Made by a program: the position numbers and the translations under genes
Source: Natrinema sp. SYSU A 869
GTDB lineage: Archaea; Halobacteriota; Halobacteria; Halobacteriales; Natrialbaceae
Reading direction: 5' to 3'
Assembly (NCBI RefSeq): GCF_019879105.1
Contig: NZ_CP082249.1
Span: 2,666,001 to 2,730,000 of the forward strand
DNA: 64,000 nucleotides
Notes under the pieces: model-generated
Database searches by the model: none
Told to the model about the DNA's origin: nothing
What the model saw: the letters and a program-made list of their open reading frames with translations, nothing else
Shown: positions 25,309 through 33,631 of the stretch, one piece after another
How the letters are laid out: every line of letters starts with the position of its first letter
How positions within the stretch are numbered: position 1 is the first letter of the stretch

Positions 25309-26145
25309 ATGAGCGATCTGCGCCTGAACGCGACCCAACTCGATCGCTACTCGAGACACGTCATCATGGACGAAATCGGCCCCGAGGGCCAGCAACGGTT
25401 GCTCGAGGGTTCCGTCCTGGTCGTCGGCGCGGGCGGCCTGGGTTCGCCGGCAATCCAGTACCTCGCCGCGGCCGGTGTCGGCCGGCTGGGGATCGTCGAC
25501 GACGATGTCGTCGAACGGTCGAACCTGCAACGACAGATCGTCCACGGCGACGCCGACGTCGGCCGGCCGAAAGTCGAGAGCGCCGCCGATTACGTCGCGG
25601 CATTGAATCCCGACATCGACGTCGAGACCCATGAGGTCCGCGTCACGGCCGACACCGTCGACGACCTCGTCACCGAATACGACGTCGTCCTTGATGCCAG
25701 CGACAACTTCGCCACTCGCTACCTGCTTAACGACCATTGTGTCCTCACTGAGACGCCGCTGTTCCACGGTGCGATCTACCGATTCGAGGGACAGATCACC
25801 TCCTTTACGAACGAGCGTGGCGGCGACGACTCGCCGCCGTGTTACCGGTGTATCTTCCCCGAAGCCCCGGAGCCCGGCACCGTCCCCGACTGCGCTACGA
25901 CGGGCGTGCTCGGCGTCCTCCCCGGAACCGTCGGCTGCATCCAGGCCACTGAGGTGGTCAAGTACCTCCTCGGGAAGGGCGAACTACTCGAGGGACGACT
26001 CCTCATGTACGACGCGATGGACATGAGCTTCGAGGAGGTTCCCGTCCGGCCGAACCCGGCGTGTCCGGTCTGTGGCGACGACCCCGAAATCGAGTCGGTT
26101 TCGGATGTGGCCTACGAGGGGACCTGCGGGATTTCGGCCGACTGA
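25309..26145 (+). CDS. ubaA: E1-like SAMP-activating enzyme UbaA
   Basis: Adenylates the C-terminal Gly of ubiquitin-like SAMPs, and serves protein sampylation as well as sulfur transfer for molybdopterin and thiolated tRNA. The 278 residues show the ThiF/MoeB fold: GAGGLGSPAIQYLAAAGVG (ATP site), DDDVVERSNLQRQIVHGDAD, two zinc knuckles (Cys178/Cys181 in CYRC and Cys252/Cys255 in CPVC), and Cys195 in PDCATTGVLG, the likely thioester Cys. Length and motifs match Haloferax UbaA. No rhodanese domain is present. SAMP genes are not in the window. Confidence 0.93.
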   Translation: MSDLRLNATQLDRYSRHVIMDEIGPEGQQRLLEGSVLVVGAGGLGSPAIQYLAAAGVGRLGIVDDDVVERSNLQRQIVHGDADVGRPKVESAADYVAALNPDIDVETHEVRVTADTVDDLVTEYDVVLDASDNFATRYLLNDHCVLTETPLFHGAIYRFEGQITSFTNERGGDDSPPCYRCIFPEAPEPGTVPDCATTGVLGVLPGTVGCIQATEVVKYLLGKGELLEGRLLMYDAMDMSFEEVPVRPNPACPVCGDDPEIESVSDVAYEGTCGISAD

Positions 26146-26182
26146 GCGCCACCGCGGCGACCGACGGCGCGACGGTACCGGA

Positions 26183-27082
26183 TTACGGCGTGTCGGCGTA
26201 CCGCCGCCGATGGTCGAGATAGACGATCGACGAGAGCCAGAGCGCGATCAAGAACACGTAGACGCCGACCCCGGACGGGTTCGTCGACTGGCCGAGCGTC
26301 GCCGCCAGATACGCGACCGCGTAGGCTCCAAGCGGCGCGCCGACGTACACCCAGTAGTTGGGCACCCAGTCTCGTCCCACTTCGCCAAGAGTGATCGCGT
26401 CCTTCAAGAGCGCGATGGCGACGAAGACGGAGAACGGAACCAGCACGACCAGCGCCAGCACCGAGAGGGCGAGTCCGGCACCGCTCTCGGGCCCGACGCC
26501 GAAGATGTAGAGCAACACCGCCGGAGCGAAGACGATGTATGCTGCGACCCACCACCACCAGCCGGAGACATCGCCGTCCGAGTCCGAATTTGCCCGCGAC
26601 GCCTTGTCTCGATCCCGATCGATTCGCGCGGCCAGCCAGTCCCCGACGGCCGCGCCGACCCCACCCGACAGTGCGAAGAGTGCAGCGACGAACGGGACGG
26701 CGGCTGGAAGCAGGACGGCGGCGACCGCACCCTGCCATCCCGGCAGGGTCCACGCGAGCTCGAACATGTAGACGATGGCCCAGCCGACCGCCGGCACGGA
26801 CCCGACGACGCCGGTGACGATCCCGGCCCGGTGGCTCGCAGCCGGTCGCTTGCCGTAGCGATACCCCTCGAGCAGGCCGACATCGCCGTTCTCCGCCGAT
26901 CGGTCGGCGTAGTGAAGACCGGCGAGCAGCCCGGCTGCGACGACGGCCGTCACCGAAAACGACGTCGGCGCGGACTCCCACGAGAGGGCGACGGTAAACG
27001 GGATCGACGCGAGCCCGAGGAGGAGCGCCGTTCGAAACCGCTCGTCGGTCAGGTCCGCGAGGGTGTTGCGAAGCGGCGGCAT
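26183..27082 (-). CDS. polytopic membrane protein, function unknown
   Basis: A 299-residue protein with about eight hydrophobic helices. The start MPPLRNTLADLTDERFRTAL is cytoplasmic-like, a short conserved-looking segment DVGLLEGYRYGKRPAASHRA lies between the second and third spans, and a charged loop RIDRDRDKASRANSDSDGD precedes a WWWW cluster at about residue 175. The first 90 residues recall DUF5518-like haloarchaeal proteins, but I cannot confirm that. A promoter-like stretch with ttcaatatc lies upstream at 27110-27122. Confidence 0.65.
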   Translation of the reverse strand: MPPLRNTLADLTDERFRTALLLGLASIPFTVALSWESAPTSFSVTAVVAAGLLAGLHYADRSAENGDVGLLEGYRYGKRPAASHRAGIVTGVVGSVPAVGWAIVYMFELAWTLPGWQGAVAAVLLPAAVPFVAALFALSGGVGAAVGDWLAARIDRDRDKASRANSDSDGDVSGWWWWVAAYIVFAPAVLLYIFGVGPESGAGLALSVLALVVLVPFSVFVAIALLKDAITLGEVGRDWVPNYWVYVGAPLGAYAVAYLAATLGQSTNPSGVGVYVFLIALWLSSIVYLDHRRRYADTP

Positions 27083-27259
27083 TGTTGTTTGTTTACTGTC
27101 TCTATCCGTTCGATATTGAAAGTATTCCCGATCCGACTCTCGTCGACCGAGCGAGCGGGGCGATCCGATACGTCGTTCACTCGCGATCGTGCAACGAGCA
27201 ACGAGGAATATCCCACGCTCGAGGTGCCAACGACCCCGATAGCGACCGGATACCGGTGA

Positions 27260-28252
27260 TCAACGGCTCGGAGCGAAGCGGCGGACTCTCGAGCGGACGA
27301 CGGCGTTCAGTTCCTGCGCGCCGGCGACGGCGAGACAGGAGACGAACGCGGTCGTGCCAAGTTTGCCACCCGCGCCGGCGAGCGCAGGCGAGACGGCGAG
27401 AAAAACGACGCCACAGAGGAGCCCGGCACCCGCGACGTGCCTCGTGCTTTCCAATCGCTCGCCGCTCGACATCCCGACGAACGAAGCACAGAAGGCGACT
27501 GTGGCCAGCGTCGCCCCCAGTTCAGGGAGGACCGGCGGGAATACGACGCCCGCGACCACCCCGACCGCCGCAGAGGCGACGACCGAACTCAGCCCACCGC
27601 GAGTGCGGAGCACGACGGTCGCGACTGCAGCGACGACGGCGACGATGACGATCGCCGGGGCGAGCCGCCACGCGAGCGACCCTCCGCTGGCGTAGTCGAT
27701 GTCCGTCAGGAACACCGTTGCAATGCAGCCGAAGAGCGCGATCGTCCCGTACTTCCCGCCGAAGCCGCCGAACGATTCCGCTGTCGCGACGAACGCGAGG
27801 CCGGCGAGCAGTCCCGCCAGCGCGACCCACTCGAGCGACGGGAACAGCGCCGGTGAGGCCATCCCGACGAACGAACCGCAGTAGGCCGCGCCGTCGACTC
27901 GCCGAAGCGCGAGACCGACGACCAGCCCGACGACCGCGGAGGCCAGAACCGGACCGAGGCCGACCGAAACGCTCAGCCAGTACGTACCGACCGCAGCAGC
28001 CGCGACTGCGAGCACGTCGACGGCGTCCATGCGATTGAATCCCGTCGCATCGAACTCCCAGCCGACCGCATCGAACTCCCAGAGACGCCGGCGCTCCGTC
28101 GCGGCGACGACGGTCCCCGCGAGAACGACCCCGAACTGGATGCTCAGTATCCCGGTCGGAAGGGCTGTCGGTGCGCGAACAGCACCGAAAAGCAACATGG
28201 CTGGCGTCACCAGCAACGCGAGGTACCCTGCCAGCTGAACCGGACCGTACAC
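27260..28252 (-). CDS. polytopic membrane protein with an internal duplication
   Basis: A 330-residue protein with about ten spans. Residues 124-176 and 254-306 are recognisably repeated: YCGSFVGMAS with FCASFVGMSS, and GGFGGKYGTIALFGC with AGAGGKLGTTAFVSC, a period of 130 residues. Such inverted or tandem repeats suggest a transporter or channel with pseudo-symmetry. No family is recognised. The start MYGPVQLAGYLALLVTPAML gives a reasonable first span. It is co-directional with the SDR at 28418 but separated by 165 bases. Confidence 0.65.
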   Translation of the reverse strand: MYGPVQLAGYLALLVTPAMLLFGAVRAPTALPTGILSIQFGVVLAGTVVAATERRRLWEFDAVGWEFDATGFNRMDAVDVLAVAAAAVGTYWLSVSVGLGPVLASAVVGLVVGLALRRVDGAAYCGSFVGMASPALFPSLEWVALAGLLAGLAFVATAESFGGFGGKYGTIALFGCIATVFLTDIDYASGGSLAWRLAPAIVIVAVVAAVATVVLRTRGGLSSVVASAAVGVVAGVVFPPVLPELGATLATVAFCASFVGMSSGERLESTRHVAGAGLLCGVVFLAVSPALAGAGGKLGTTAFVSCLAVAGAQELNAVVRSRVRRFAPSR

Positions 28253-28417
28253 ATCCCCACTCTTCCGAGGGAAACCGAGAGGATTTCGGTTCGAAAATCG
28301 AGAGCAGGCTGTCAGGTCGCGGCAGTGACAGCAGCTCCGGTAGCGAATGAGACAGCGGTTGCGGCCGTGATGATTGCGGTCGCGACGGGCCCCGACACGG
28401 CCACCGATGCGGTCGTC

Positions 28418-29203
28418 TCAGCTCCGTAACAGCCCGCCGTCGATCGGAATCTCGGCTCCGTTGACGAAACTCGCGTGCGGACTCGAGAGGAAGGCGACGA
28501 CGTCCCCGAGCTCTCGGGGCTCGCCGATGCGGTCCATCGGAATGTCGTCCGCCATCGCCGTCAGCCCCGCCTCGTAGTCGTCGTACGTCCCGCGCTCGAC
28601 GCCGGCCTCGATGAGTTCCTCGATTCGGGGCGTCTCGATCGTCCCCGGGAGGACCGCGTTGGCCCGGATCTCCGGCGCGAACTCGCGGGAGACCGTTTTG
28701 ACGAGGCCGATCACGCTCCGACGTACCGAGTTCGAGAGCAGCAAGCCGTCCGCGACCTCCTGGACGGTGCGAGAGGTGATGCAGGTAATCGTCCCGTGGT
28801 CGGACTCGAGGAGGTGGTCGTAGGTTTCCTCGATTGTCCAGACAACGCTCATCACCAGCAGGTCGTAGGCCTGGTACCAGGCCTGTTCGTCGGTCTCGAG
28901 GAAGGTGGTACTCGGCGGGCCGCCCGAGGAGGTAACGAGGTGATCGATCCCCCCGAAGGCGTCGACTGTCTCGCTCACGAGATGCGAGACGTCGTCAGGA
29001 TCCGTGAGATCCGTCTGGACGGCGATCACGTCGCCCGTCGCCGTCTCCTCGAGGTCCTGACGTGCGTCCTCGAGTCGCTCCGCGTCGCGCCCACAGATCG
29101 CGACGTTTGCACCCTCCTCGGCGAGTGCCTGTGCACTCGCGAAGCCGAGGCCGCTCGAAGAGGCGGTCACCAGTGCGCTGTTGCCGTCGAGTTCGAAGTC
29201 CAT
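28418..29203 (-). CDS. short-chain dehydrogenase/reductase lacking the YxxxK pair
   Basis: A 261-residue classical-length SDR. TASSSGLGFASAQALAEEGA is the TGxxxGxG-type coenzyme motif, LVTSSGGPPSTTFLE replaces the usual NNAG region, and ITSRTVQEVADGLLLSNSVR stands where Ser-Tyr-Lys is expected. The catalytic Tyr and Lys are not there: the sequence reads LLLSNSVRRSV, as in the BKR-like subgroup of bacteria that has the same change. Activity is thus uncertain or uses a different mechanism. The C-terminus (FVNGAEIPIDGGLLRS) is standard. Confidence 0.88.
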   Translation of the reverse strand: MDFELDGNSALVTASSSGLGFASAQALAEEGANVAICGRDAERLEDARQDLEETATGDVIAVQTDLTDPDDVSHLVSETVDAFGGIDHLVTSSGGPPSTTFLETDEQAWYQAYDLLVMSVVWTIEETYDHLLESDHGTITCITSRTVQEVADGLLLSNSVRRSVIGLVKTVSREFAPEIRANAVLPGTIETPRIEELIEAGVERGTYDDYEAGLTAMADDIPMDRIGEPRELGDVVAFLSSPHASFVNGAEIPIDGGLLRS

Positions 29204-29320
29204 ACCCGGAGCGACGGCGGCGGGCTACAAATCACTCGGGGAATCGGAGAGCGATTACACCCGGACCACCGATCGAATATCGCTGTACTATAGACGGGCG
29301 AGACCGGACGGAGAGACACG

Positions 29321-29644
29321 ATGTCCTGGCCGCTCCTGTTCGTCGCCGGACTGTTCGAAATCGCGTGGGCAATCGGGTTACACTACTCGGAGGGACTCTC
29401 GAAACCGGTACCGACGGTCGGAACGGCCGTCGCGCTCCTTCTGAGCATGGTCCTTCTCGCACGGGCAGTCCGGGACCTCCCTATCGGAACCGCATATGCA
29501 GTCTGGACCGGGATCGGCGCGGTCGGAACGGCGACGCTTGGGATCGTCCTGCTCGACGAACCCGCGACCCTCGCTCGGCTCGCGTTTCTGTCACTCATCG
29601 TCGTCGGAATCGTCGGCCTCAATCTCGTCTCAGGCGGTCACTGA
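29321..29644 (+). CDS. small multidrug resistance (SMR) family exporter, SugE/Gdx-like
   Basis: A 107-residue four-span membrane protein that exchanges protons for a small cation. The conserved membrane Glu is Glu13 in AGLFEIAWAIGLHYSEGLSK. The segments GTAYAVWTGIGAVGTATLGI and RLAFLSLIVVGIVGLNLVSG are SMR hallmarks. The FEIAWAIGLKYS-type first span and the short loops favour the SugE/Gdx (guanidinium) branch over EmrE. It functions as a dimer in the family. Single gene, no partner seen. Confidence 0.92.
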   Translation: MSWPLLFVAGLFEIAWAIGLHYSEGLSKPVPTVGTAVALLLSMVLLARAVRDLPIGTAYAVWTGIGAVGTATLGIVLLDEPATLARLAFLSLIVVGIVGLNLVSGGH

Positions 29645-29673
29645 CGACATCGCTCGTCCCGCCGTGTGCACCG

Positions 29674-30132
29674 TCAGTCTTGATGTCGAACCCGAACCAT
29701 GCCCTCCGACGTCACGCCGACGATCAGCGGCGTCGATACCTGCCGGCCGGTGACCGCCGGTCCCGCAGCATCGCTGACGACCTTCATCAGATCTGGTGCG
29801 GTGTGGTCGACCTTGACGCCGGCCTCGTCACAGGCGTCGTAGACCAGTTGCGGGACGTCGTAAAGATCGGTTCCGGACGGCACGCGAACCCGGACTGGCG
29901 CGCGAAGCGCCTCCGCGAACGCAACCGTTTCGCGGGCCTTCGAGACGTTCTCGCGAGCGCTGGACTCGATTGAAGAGACGTTCGCCCGCGAGGTGCCGAG
30001 CGCTTCGGCGATGTCAGCCTGGGAAATGCCGCGCTCGCGCAGGGAGAGCACCTGTGCCTGCCGGTAGGTCAACACGCTCGTCTCCGGATCGAACCCGATA
30101 TCCTCGAGGAGTTCTTCGACGTCGTCGATCAC
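29674..30132 (-). CDS. Tfx family DNA-binding protein
   Basis: A 152-residue transcriptional regulator. Residues 21-75 form the Tfx helix-turn-helix: LTYRQAQVLSLRERGISQAD, EALGTSRANVSSIESSARENV. The C-terminal domain (VPSGTDLYDVPQLVYDACDE, GPAVTGRQVSTPLIVGV) is the conserved archaeal Tfx-associated fold. Tfx in Methanothermobacter binds the formylmethanofuran dehydrogenase promoter; haloarchaeal targets are unknown. It is convergent with the SMR gene. Confidence 0.9.
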   Translation of the reverse strand: MIDDVEELLEDIGFDPETSVLTYRQAQVLSLRERGISQADIAEALGTSRANVSSIESSARENVSKARETVAFAEALRAPVRVRVPSGTDLYDVPQLVYDACDEAGVKVDHTAPDLMKVVSDAAGPAVTGRQVSTPLIVGVTSEGMVRVRHQD

Positions 30133-30399
30133 GGCGACTCGCCTCCCCCGAATCCGCAGGCTCGCGTATACATGCTAAGAACTAGCTTGTGGCGGGATCA
30201 AAGCTTCCACGGTCTCGGCACTCCCAGTCTCCGCCTTCGATACCGGTGATCGATCACGGAACCAGCGGCTGCGAGCCCGGAGACGCCACCCGTGGCGAGC
30301 GTCGGAACCAGACGGCTGGCTGTACGAAAACAATCGGCTATGGAACGGAGAGGGACCGAGAGAATGATGGTATCGAGCGCTCGACTGCTCGAGTCAGTT
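30133..30399. other. 267-base intergenic region, nothing supportable
   Basis: Open frames exist on both strands, but their products are Arg/Ser-rich and lack any coherent domain, as expected for GC-rich non-coding DNA. The left end is the upstream region of the Tfx gene. Confidence 0.35.
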
Positions 30400-30761
30400 T
30401 CAGTCTGCCGATTGGCTGGGCGCGACGTACTCATCGTCGGTCGGCGTCCCGGTCACGGTCTGTCGTGCCTGTCGGACCAGCGAGCGGACGAAGTGAACGA
30501 CGTTCGCGGGGCCGTCGTGGGGGCCGGGCGAGCGGTAGGAAACGATCAGCGACCACATCGTCGCGACGCCGAGCGAGCCGAACGCCGAGAATCGCATTCC
30601 CATCGTCGCGTACGTGGCCGCATAGACCGCGCCGATCGTCATCGACGGGACGCTCGAGCCGAGGGGATGTTCGCCGTCGCGTCGCGGACCGTCGGCGCGA
30701 GGAACACGATCGAGAGGACGCTTCCGGCGAGGAATATTAGGTCTTGCCACATCATACTCAT
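30400..30761 (-). pseudogene. four-span membrane protein, frame broken once
   Basis: Two minus-strand frames combine into one protein. From the ATG at 30761: MSMMWQDLIFLAGSVLSIVF, LAPTVRDATANIP; then, in the second frame, LGSSVPSMTIGAVYAATYAT through FGSLGVATMWSLIVSYRSPG to EYVAPSQSAD at 30400. One extra C in the CCCC run near 30665 restores a 120-residue protein with three or four spans. The total length is 362 bases, one short of a multiple of three. The restored sequence resembles a haloarchaeal membrane protein I know only as hypothetical. True mutation or sequencing deletion cannot be decided here. Confidence 0.65.
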
Positions 30762-30781
30762 TTCTAACTCAGGAATGAGTA
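30755..30781. promoter_or_regulatory. perfect inverted repeat over a start codon (operator candidate)
   Basis: tactcatt (30755-30762) and aatgagta (30774-30781) are exact inverted copies with an 11-base spacer. The left arm contains the ATG of the frame-broken membrane gene, so protein binding or an mRNA hairpin here would affect its expression. Confidence 0.4.
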
Positions 30782-30840
30782 AATACTTCTCGGTATTAGA
30801 TCGACTCGCGGCAGTGGCCGAGCCGCGGCCAAGTTCGAGC

Positions 30841-30883
30841 GGACCGGAACGACCGGAGCGGACCGGAGCGGACCGGAGCGGCC
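30841..30883. repeat. short tandem repeat of gaccggagcg
   Basis: Three near-perfect copies of the decamer gaccggagcg run in tandem just before the MBL-fold gene stop. Probably replication slippage in non-coding DNA. Confidence 0.6.
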
Positions 30884-30910
30884 GGCTACGACGGACCGAC
30901 GCGTCGCGGC

Positions 30911-31903
30911 TCAGTACTCGAGGGTCCAGCGCTCCCCGGCGGTCGCGGCTAGTGCATCCGAAACGCCGTCGGCAAGTCGATACTTGGTGCCCTCGCGGAC
31001 GACGGTCCCCGCTCGCTCGAGGTGTTCTAGGTGCGCGTAGGACTCGCCGGGGCCGTGAAGGATGTGGATCCCGTCGAGGTCGCCGAACAGGTCGGCGCTG
31101 ACGGTCCACGTGTCACAGGGACCGAGCCGGTCCAGCGCGTCGAGGACTCGCCAAGAGCGTTCCTCGTGGTGATCGATGATATGATGGGCGCGGTCAGCGG
31201 GGTTGTCGATCGGCTCGCGATGCCCCGGCCACGCCCGAGCGTAATCGGCGTCGACGATCCCCTGGAGCGCGCGGAGGTACTTTGCGAGCGGGCGCTCAAC
31301 GCGGACGTCAGCACCGCCGACGTTGGGCGTGTAGACGGGCAACAATGCGTCACCGGAGAAGACCTCTCGACCACTGTCGAGGTCTGCCTCGAACATGCTG
31401 AGGCCGGCGGCGTGCCCGGACGTGTGAACAACCTCGAGTTCGGTATCGTCGAACGAGAAGGTGTCACCGTCCGCGAACGGCGTTACGGTCGGCGTCTCGA
31501 CCGACGTCTCGCCATGATTCATGCGCTCGAGCAGGACTGCTTGCTGGTCGTCGGGCATCCCCCACTCCGCGAAGTACTGCTTCTGACGGTCGTACATCGC
31601 GTCCCAGGCCTCCTCGTCGCCCTCGACGAGCGCCGCGTCGTCGGCGTGGACGTACACCGCGGCACCGCTCTCGGCCTGAATCTCGCCAGCCAGCCCGCAG
31701 TGATCGTGGTGCCAGTGCGTCAGAAAGACTCGGTCGATATCGGCGAATTCGAGCCCGCGCTCGGACAGGGCCGCCTCGAGTTGCTCGCGAGTCGTCGCCA
31801 TCCAGTCGCCGGTATCGATCAGGACCGTCTCCGAGCCGTCGGCAAAGAGGTAGGCGTTGTTGTCACCTTCGAACGCCGAGTTCGAGAGCGAAATGCGTTC
31901 CAT
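30911..31903 (-). CDS. metallo-beta-lactamase fold hydrolase
   Basis: A binuclear-metal hydrolase of 330 residues. The motif is THWHHDHCG (His63, His65, Asp67, His68), followed by VVHTSGHAAGLSMFEADLDS, FSGDALLP and AWPGHREPIDNP, the other expected metal ligands. A C-terminal winged-helix-like segment (SYAHLEHLERAGTVVREGTK) occurs in the glyoxalase II-like MBLs with a DUF-type tail. I start at MERISLSNSAFEGDNNAYLF (31903). Substrate unknown; thioester or lactone hydrolysis is plausible. Confidence 0.92.
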   Translation of the reverse strand: MERISLSNSAFEGDNNAYLFADGSETVLIDTGDWMATTREQLEAALSERGLEFADIDRVFLTHWHHDHCGLAGEIQAESGAAVYVHADDAALVEGDEEAWDAMYDRQKQYFAEWGMPDDQQAVLLERMNHGETSVETPTVTPFADGDTFSFDDTELEVVHTSGHAAGLSMFEADLDSGREVFSGDALLPVYTPNVGGADVRVERPLAKYLRALQGIVDADYARAWPGHREPIDNPADRAHHIIDHHEERSWRVLDALDRLGPCDTWTVSADLFGDLDGIHILHGPGESYAHLEHLERAGTVVREGTKYRLADGVSDALAATAGERWTLEY

Positions 31904-32150
31904 GCACCCACATCTCACGGGAGCCGAGAAAACGTTGTGTGAAGCGGCACATCACAAAGCGAGAAGGGGACATTACCGCATGGTCACTGGCCCTTCCTGG
32001 AAAACGTCCTAGTCAGAGAACGACCCGATTGGCCCGAACTCGTCCGACCATCACGGACGACGCCACCACGGGAACGGGTGCTGGTACCGGATCGAAATCA
32101 GTAGAAACCGACTGCAAACGCTCCGCCTGCTCTGTCCACTCGAGGGCGCG

Positions 32151-32636
32151 TTACGAGCCCCAGAAGTTATCGCGGCTGCCGAGTCGCTCGCGGTCGGGGC
32201 TGTCATCGCCATCGTCCGTTTCGTCTTCGGCTGCGACATCCCCGTCTACATCCGTGTCGACCGCCTCGTCTCCGTCCACGTCCACGTCCTCACTGTCGGG
32301 GTCCATCGGCAGGAGCTCGAGTTCCTCGGCGCGTGCATGATTGCTGTGAACCCGCGTGATCTCGACTCGCGCACGGGCTTCCGGCAGGACGCCGTCGACC
32401 ATCACGATGAACCCGTCTTCGGTTCGGCCGACGCCGGCACCGCTTTCGTGCATGTCGACGACGTCGATGACGACTTCCTCGCCAGACTTGACCGGCTGTG
32501 TCTTGAGATCCTCGATCGGCTGGCCGTAGTGGTTGCACCACTCCTTGCCACCCCGGTCACCGTAGTGTTGACATCCCATTCCCGAAATCCGTTCGGAGAA
32601 TTCCGGGCAGTCGTCGGCGAGTGGACAGTCTGCCAT
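32151..32636 (-). CDS. TRAM-domain protein with an N-terminal Cys cluster
   Basis: A 161-residue protein. The N-terminus MADCPLADDCPEFSERISGM has Cys residues continuing to GCQHYGDRGGKEWCNHYGQP, a probable zinc cluster. Residues 48-110 (GEEVVIDVVDMHESGAGVGR, GFIVMVDGVLPEARARVEIT) are a TRAM domain, an RNA-binding beta barrel. The C-terminal third is a long acidic tail. Small TRAM proteins act as RNA chaperones in some archaea. Start at 32636 is chosen since everything upstream is unlike the family. Confidence 0.85.
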   Translation of the reverse strand: MADCPLADDCPEFSERISGMGCQHYGDRGGKEWCNHYGQPIEDLKTQPVKSGEEVVIDVVDMHESGAGVGRTEDGFIVMVDGVLPEARARVEITRVHSNHARAEELELLPMDPDSEDVDVDGDEAVDTDVDGDVAAEDETDDGDDSPDRERLGSRDNFWGS

Positions 32637-32808
32637 GATCGCCACTACCAGTGGTGGCGTTAAACCGTTTCCGTCTTGGGGACCGGGGCCGCGGAACAAA
32701 ACGCTGGTAGCGAACGGCGAGAGAGTGGACAGCAACCATAACGGCACCGACAGAATCTGTAAAACATGGTAACTGAACGGCTTCCGTACGACTGGCGGTT
32801 TCGAAAAG

Positions 32809-32817
32809 GTTTACGGT
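32809..32817 (+). promoter_or_regulatory. TATA-like element of etfBA
   Basis: The box ggtttacgg sits about 20-28 bases before the ATG at 32837, fitting a leaderless transcript for the flavoprotein operon. Confidence 0.4.
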
Positions 32818-32836
32818 ATGGACGTAGCAGTGATAA

Positions 32837-33631
32837 ATGATGAAAATTCTCGTTACGGTCAAAGAGGTGGCGACCGTCGAAGACGAGTTCGAAATCGAGG
32901 GAACCGAAATCGCGGCCCAGTACCTCGGTGCCGACCTCAACGAGTGGGACGATTACGCGATCGAAGAGGCCGTTCAGCTCCAGGAAGACGGCATCGCCGA
33001 CGAAGTCGTGACGGTCACCATTGGTCCGGAAGAGTGCGAACAGACCATCCGACAGGCCCTCGCAAAGGGTGCTGACCGTGCCGTCCGCGTCTGGGACGAC
33101 GCCTTAGAGGACGTCGACCTGCTCGACGTCAACGCCAAGACGGAGATCCTCAGCGCCGTTATCGAGGCGGAAGACCCCGACCTCGTGCTCTCGGGCGTGC
33201 AGGCCGGCGACGACAGCTTCGCTGCGACTGGCGTCTCGGTTGCCGAGAACCTCGGCTTCCAGTGGGGAGCCGTCGTCAACCACCTCGAGCACGATCTCGA
33301 CGACGAAATCGCCTCCGTGCGACGCGAACTCGAGGGCGGCGTCGAGGAGCTGACTGACGTCGAGCTCCCGGCCGTCCTGACGATCCAGACGGGTATCAAC
33401 GAGCCGCGCTACGCCAGCCTCCGTGGCATCCGACAGGCCCAGCGCAAGGAACTCGACGTAAAGGACCTGGCCGACATCAGCGTCGACGAGAGCACCATCG
33501 AAACCGAACTCGAGCTGACGGACATGTACGAGCCCGAAAGCGAGAGCGACGCGACCGTCTGGGAGGGAAGCGCCGACGAGACCGCCTCGGAGCTCGGTGA
33601 ACTGCTCCGCGACAAGGGGGTGGCACAATGA
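32837..33631 (+). CDS. etfB: electron transfer flavoprotein, beta subunit
   Basis: Small subunit of the heterodimeric ETF that accepts electrons from acyl-CoA and other dehydrogenases. The 264 residues carry AKGADRAVRVWDDALEDVDL, DLVLSGVQAGDDSFAATGVS, and LPAVLTIQTGINEPRYASLR followed by GIRQAQRKELDVKDL, the recognition loop of ETF-beta. Two adjacent ATGs (32837, 32840) are possible starts. It overlaps etfA by four bases (ATGA). FixA-type in general sequence; no ferredoxin or FixC gene is adjacent. Confidence 0.95.
   Translation: MMKILVTVKEVATVEDEFEIEGTEIAAQYLGADLNEWDDYAIEEAVQLQEDGIADEVVTVTIGPEECEQTIRQALAKGADRAVRVWDDALEDVDLLDVNAKTEILSAVIEAEDPDLVLSGVQAGDDSFAATGVSVAENLGFQWGAVVNHLEHDLDDEIASVRRELEGGVEELTDVELPAVLTIQTGINEPRYASLRGIRQAQRKELDVKDLADISVDESTIETELELTDMYEPESESDATVWEGSADETASELGELLRDKGVAQ

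Noticed and set aside
28253-28417. Short hydrophobic frame (TAIITAATAVSFATGAAVTAAT) on the minus strand
   Set aside because: It has only a GTG start inside the SDR tail, no promoter and no family; a small peptide cannot be excluded but is not supported.
30841-30883. CRISPR-like short repeats
   Set aside because: Only three decamer copies in direct tandem without spacers; simple slippage repeat.
31939-32340. Plus-strand frame between the MBL and TRAM genes
   Set aside because: Ser/Thr/Arg-rich product running into the complement of the TRAM gene; no promoter and no motif.
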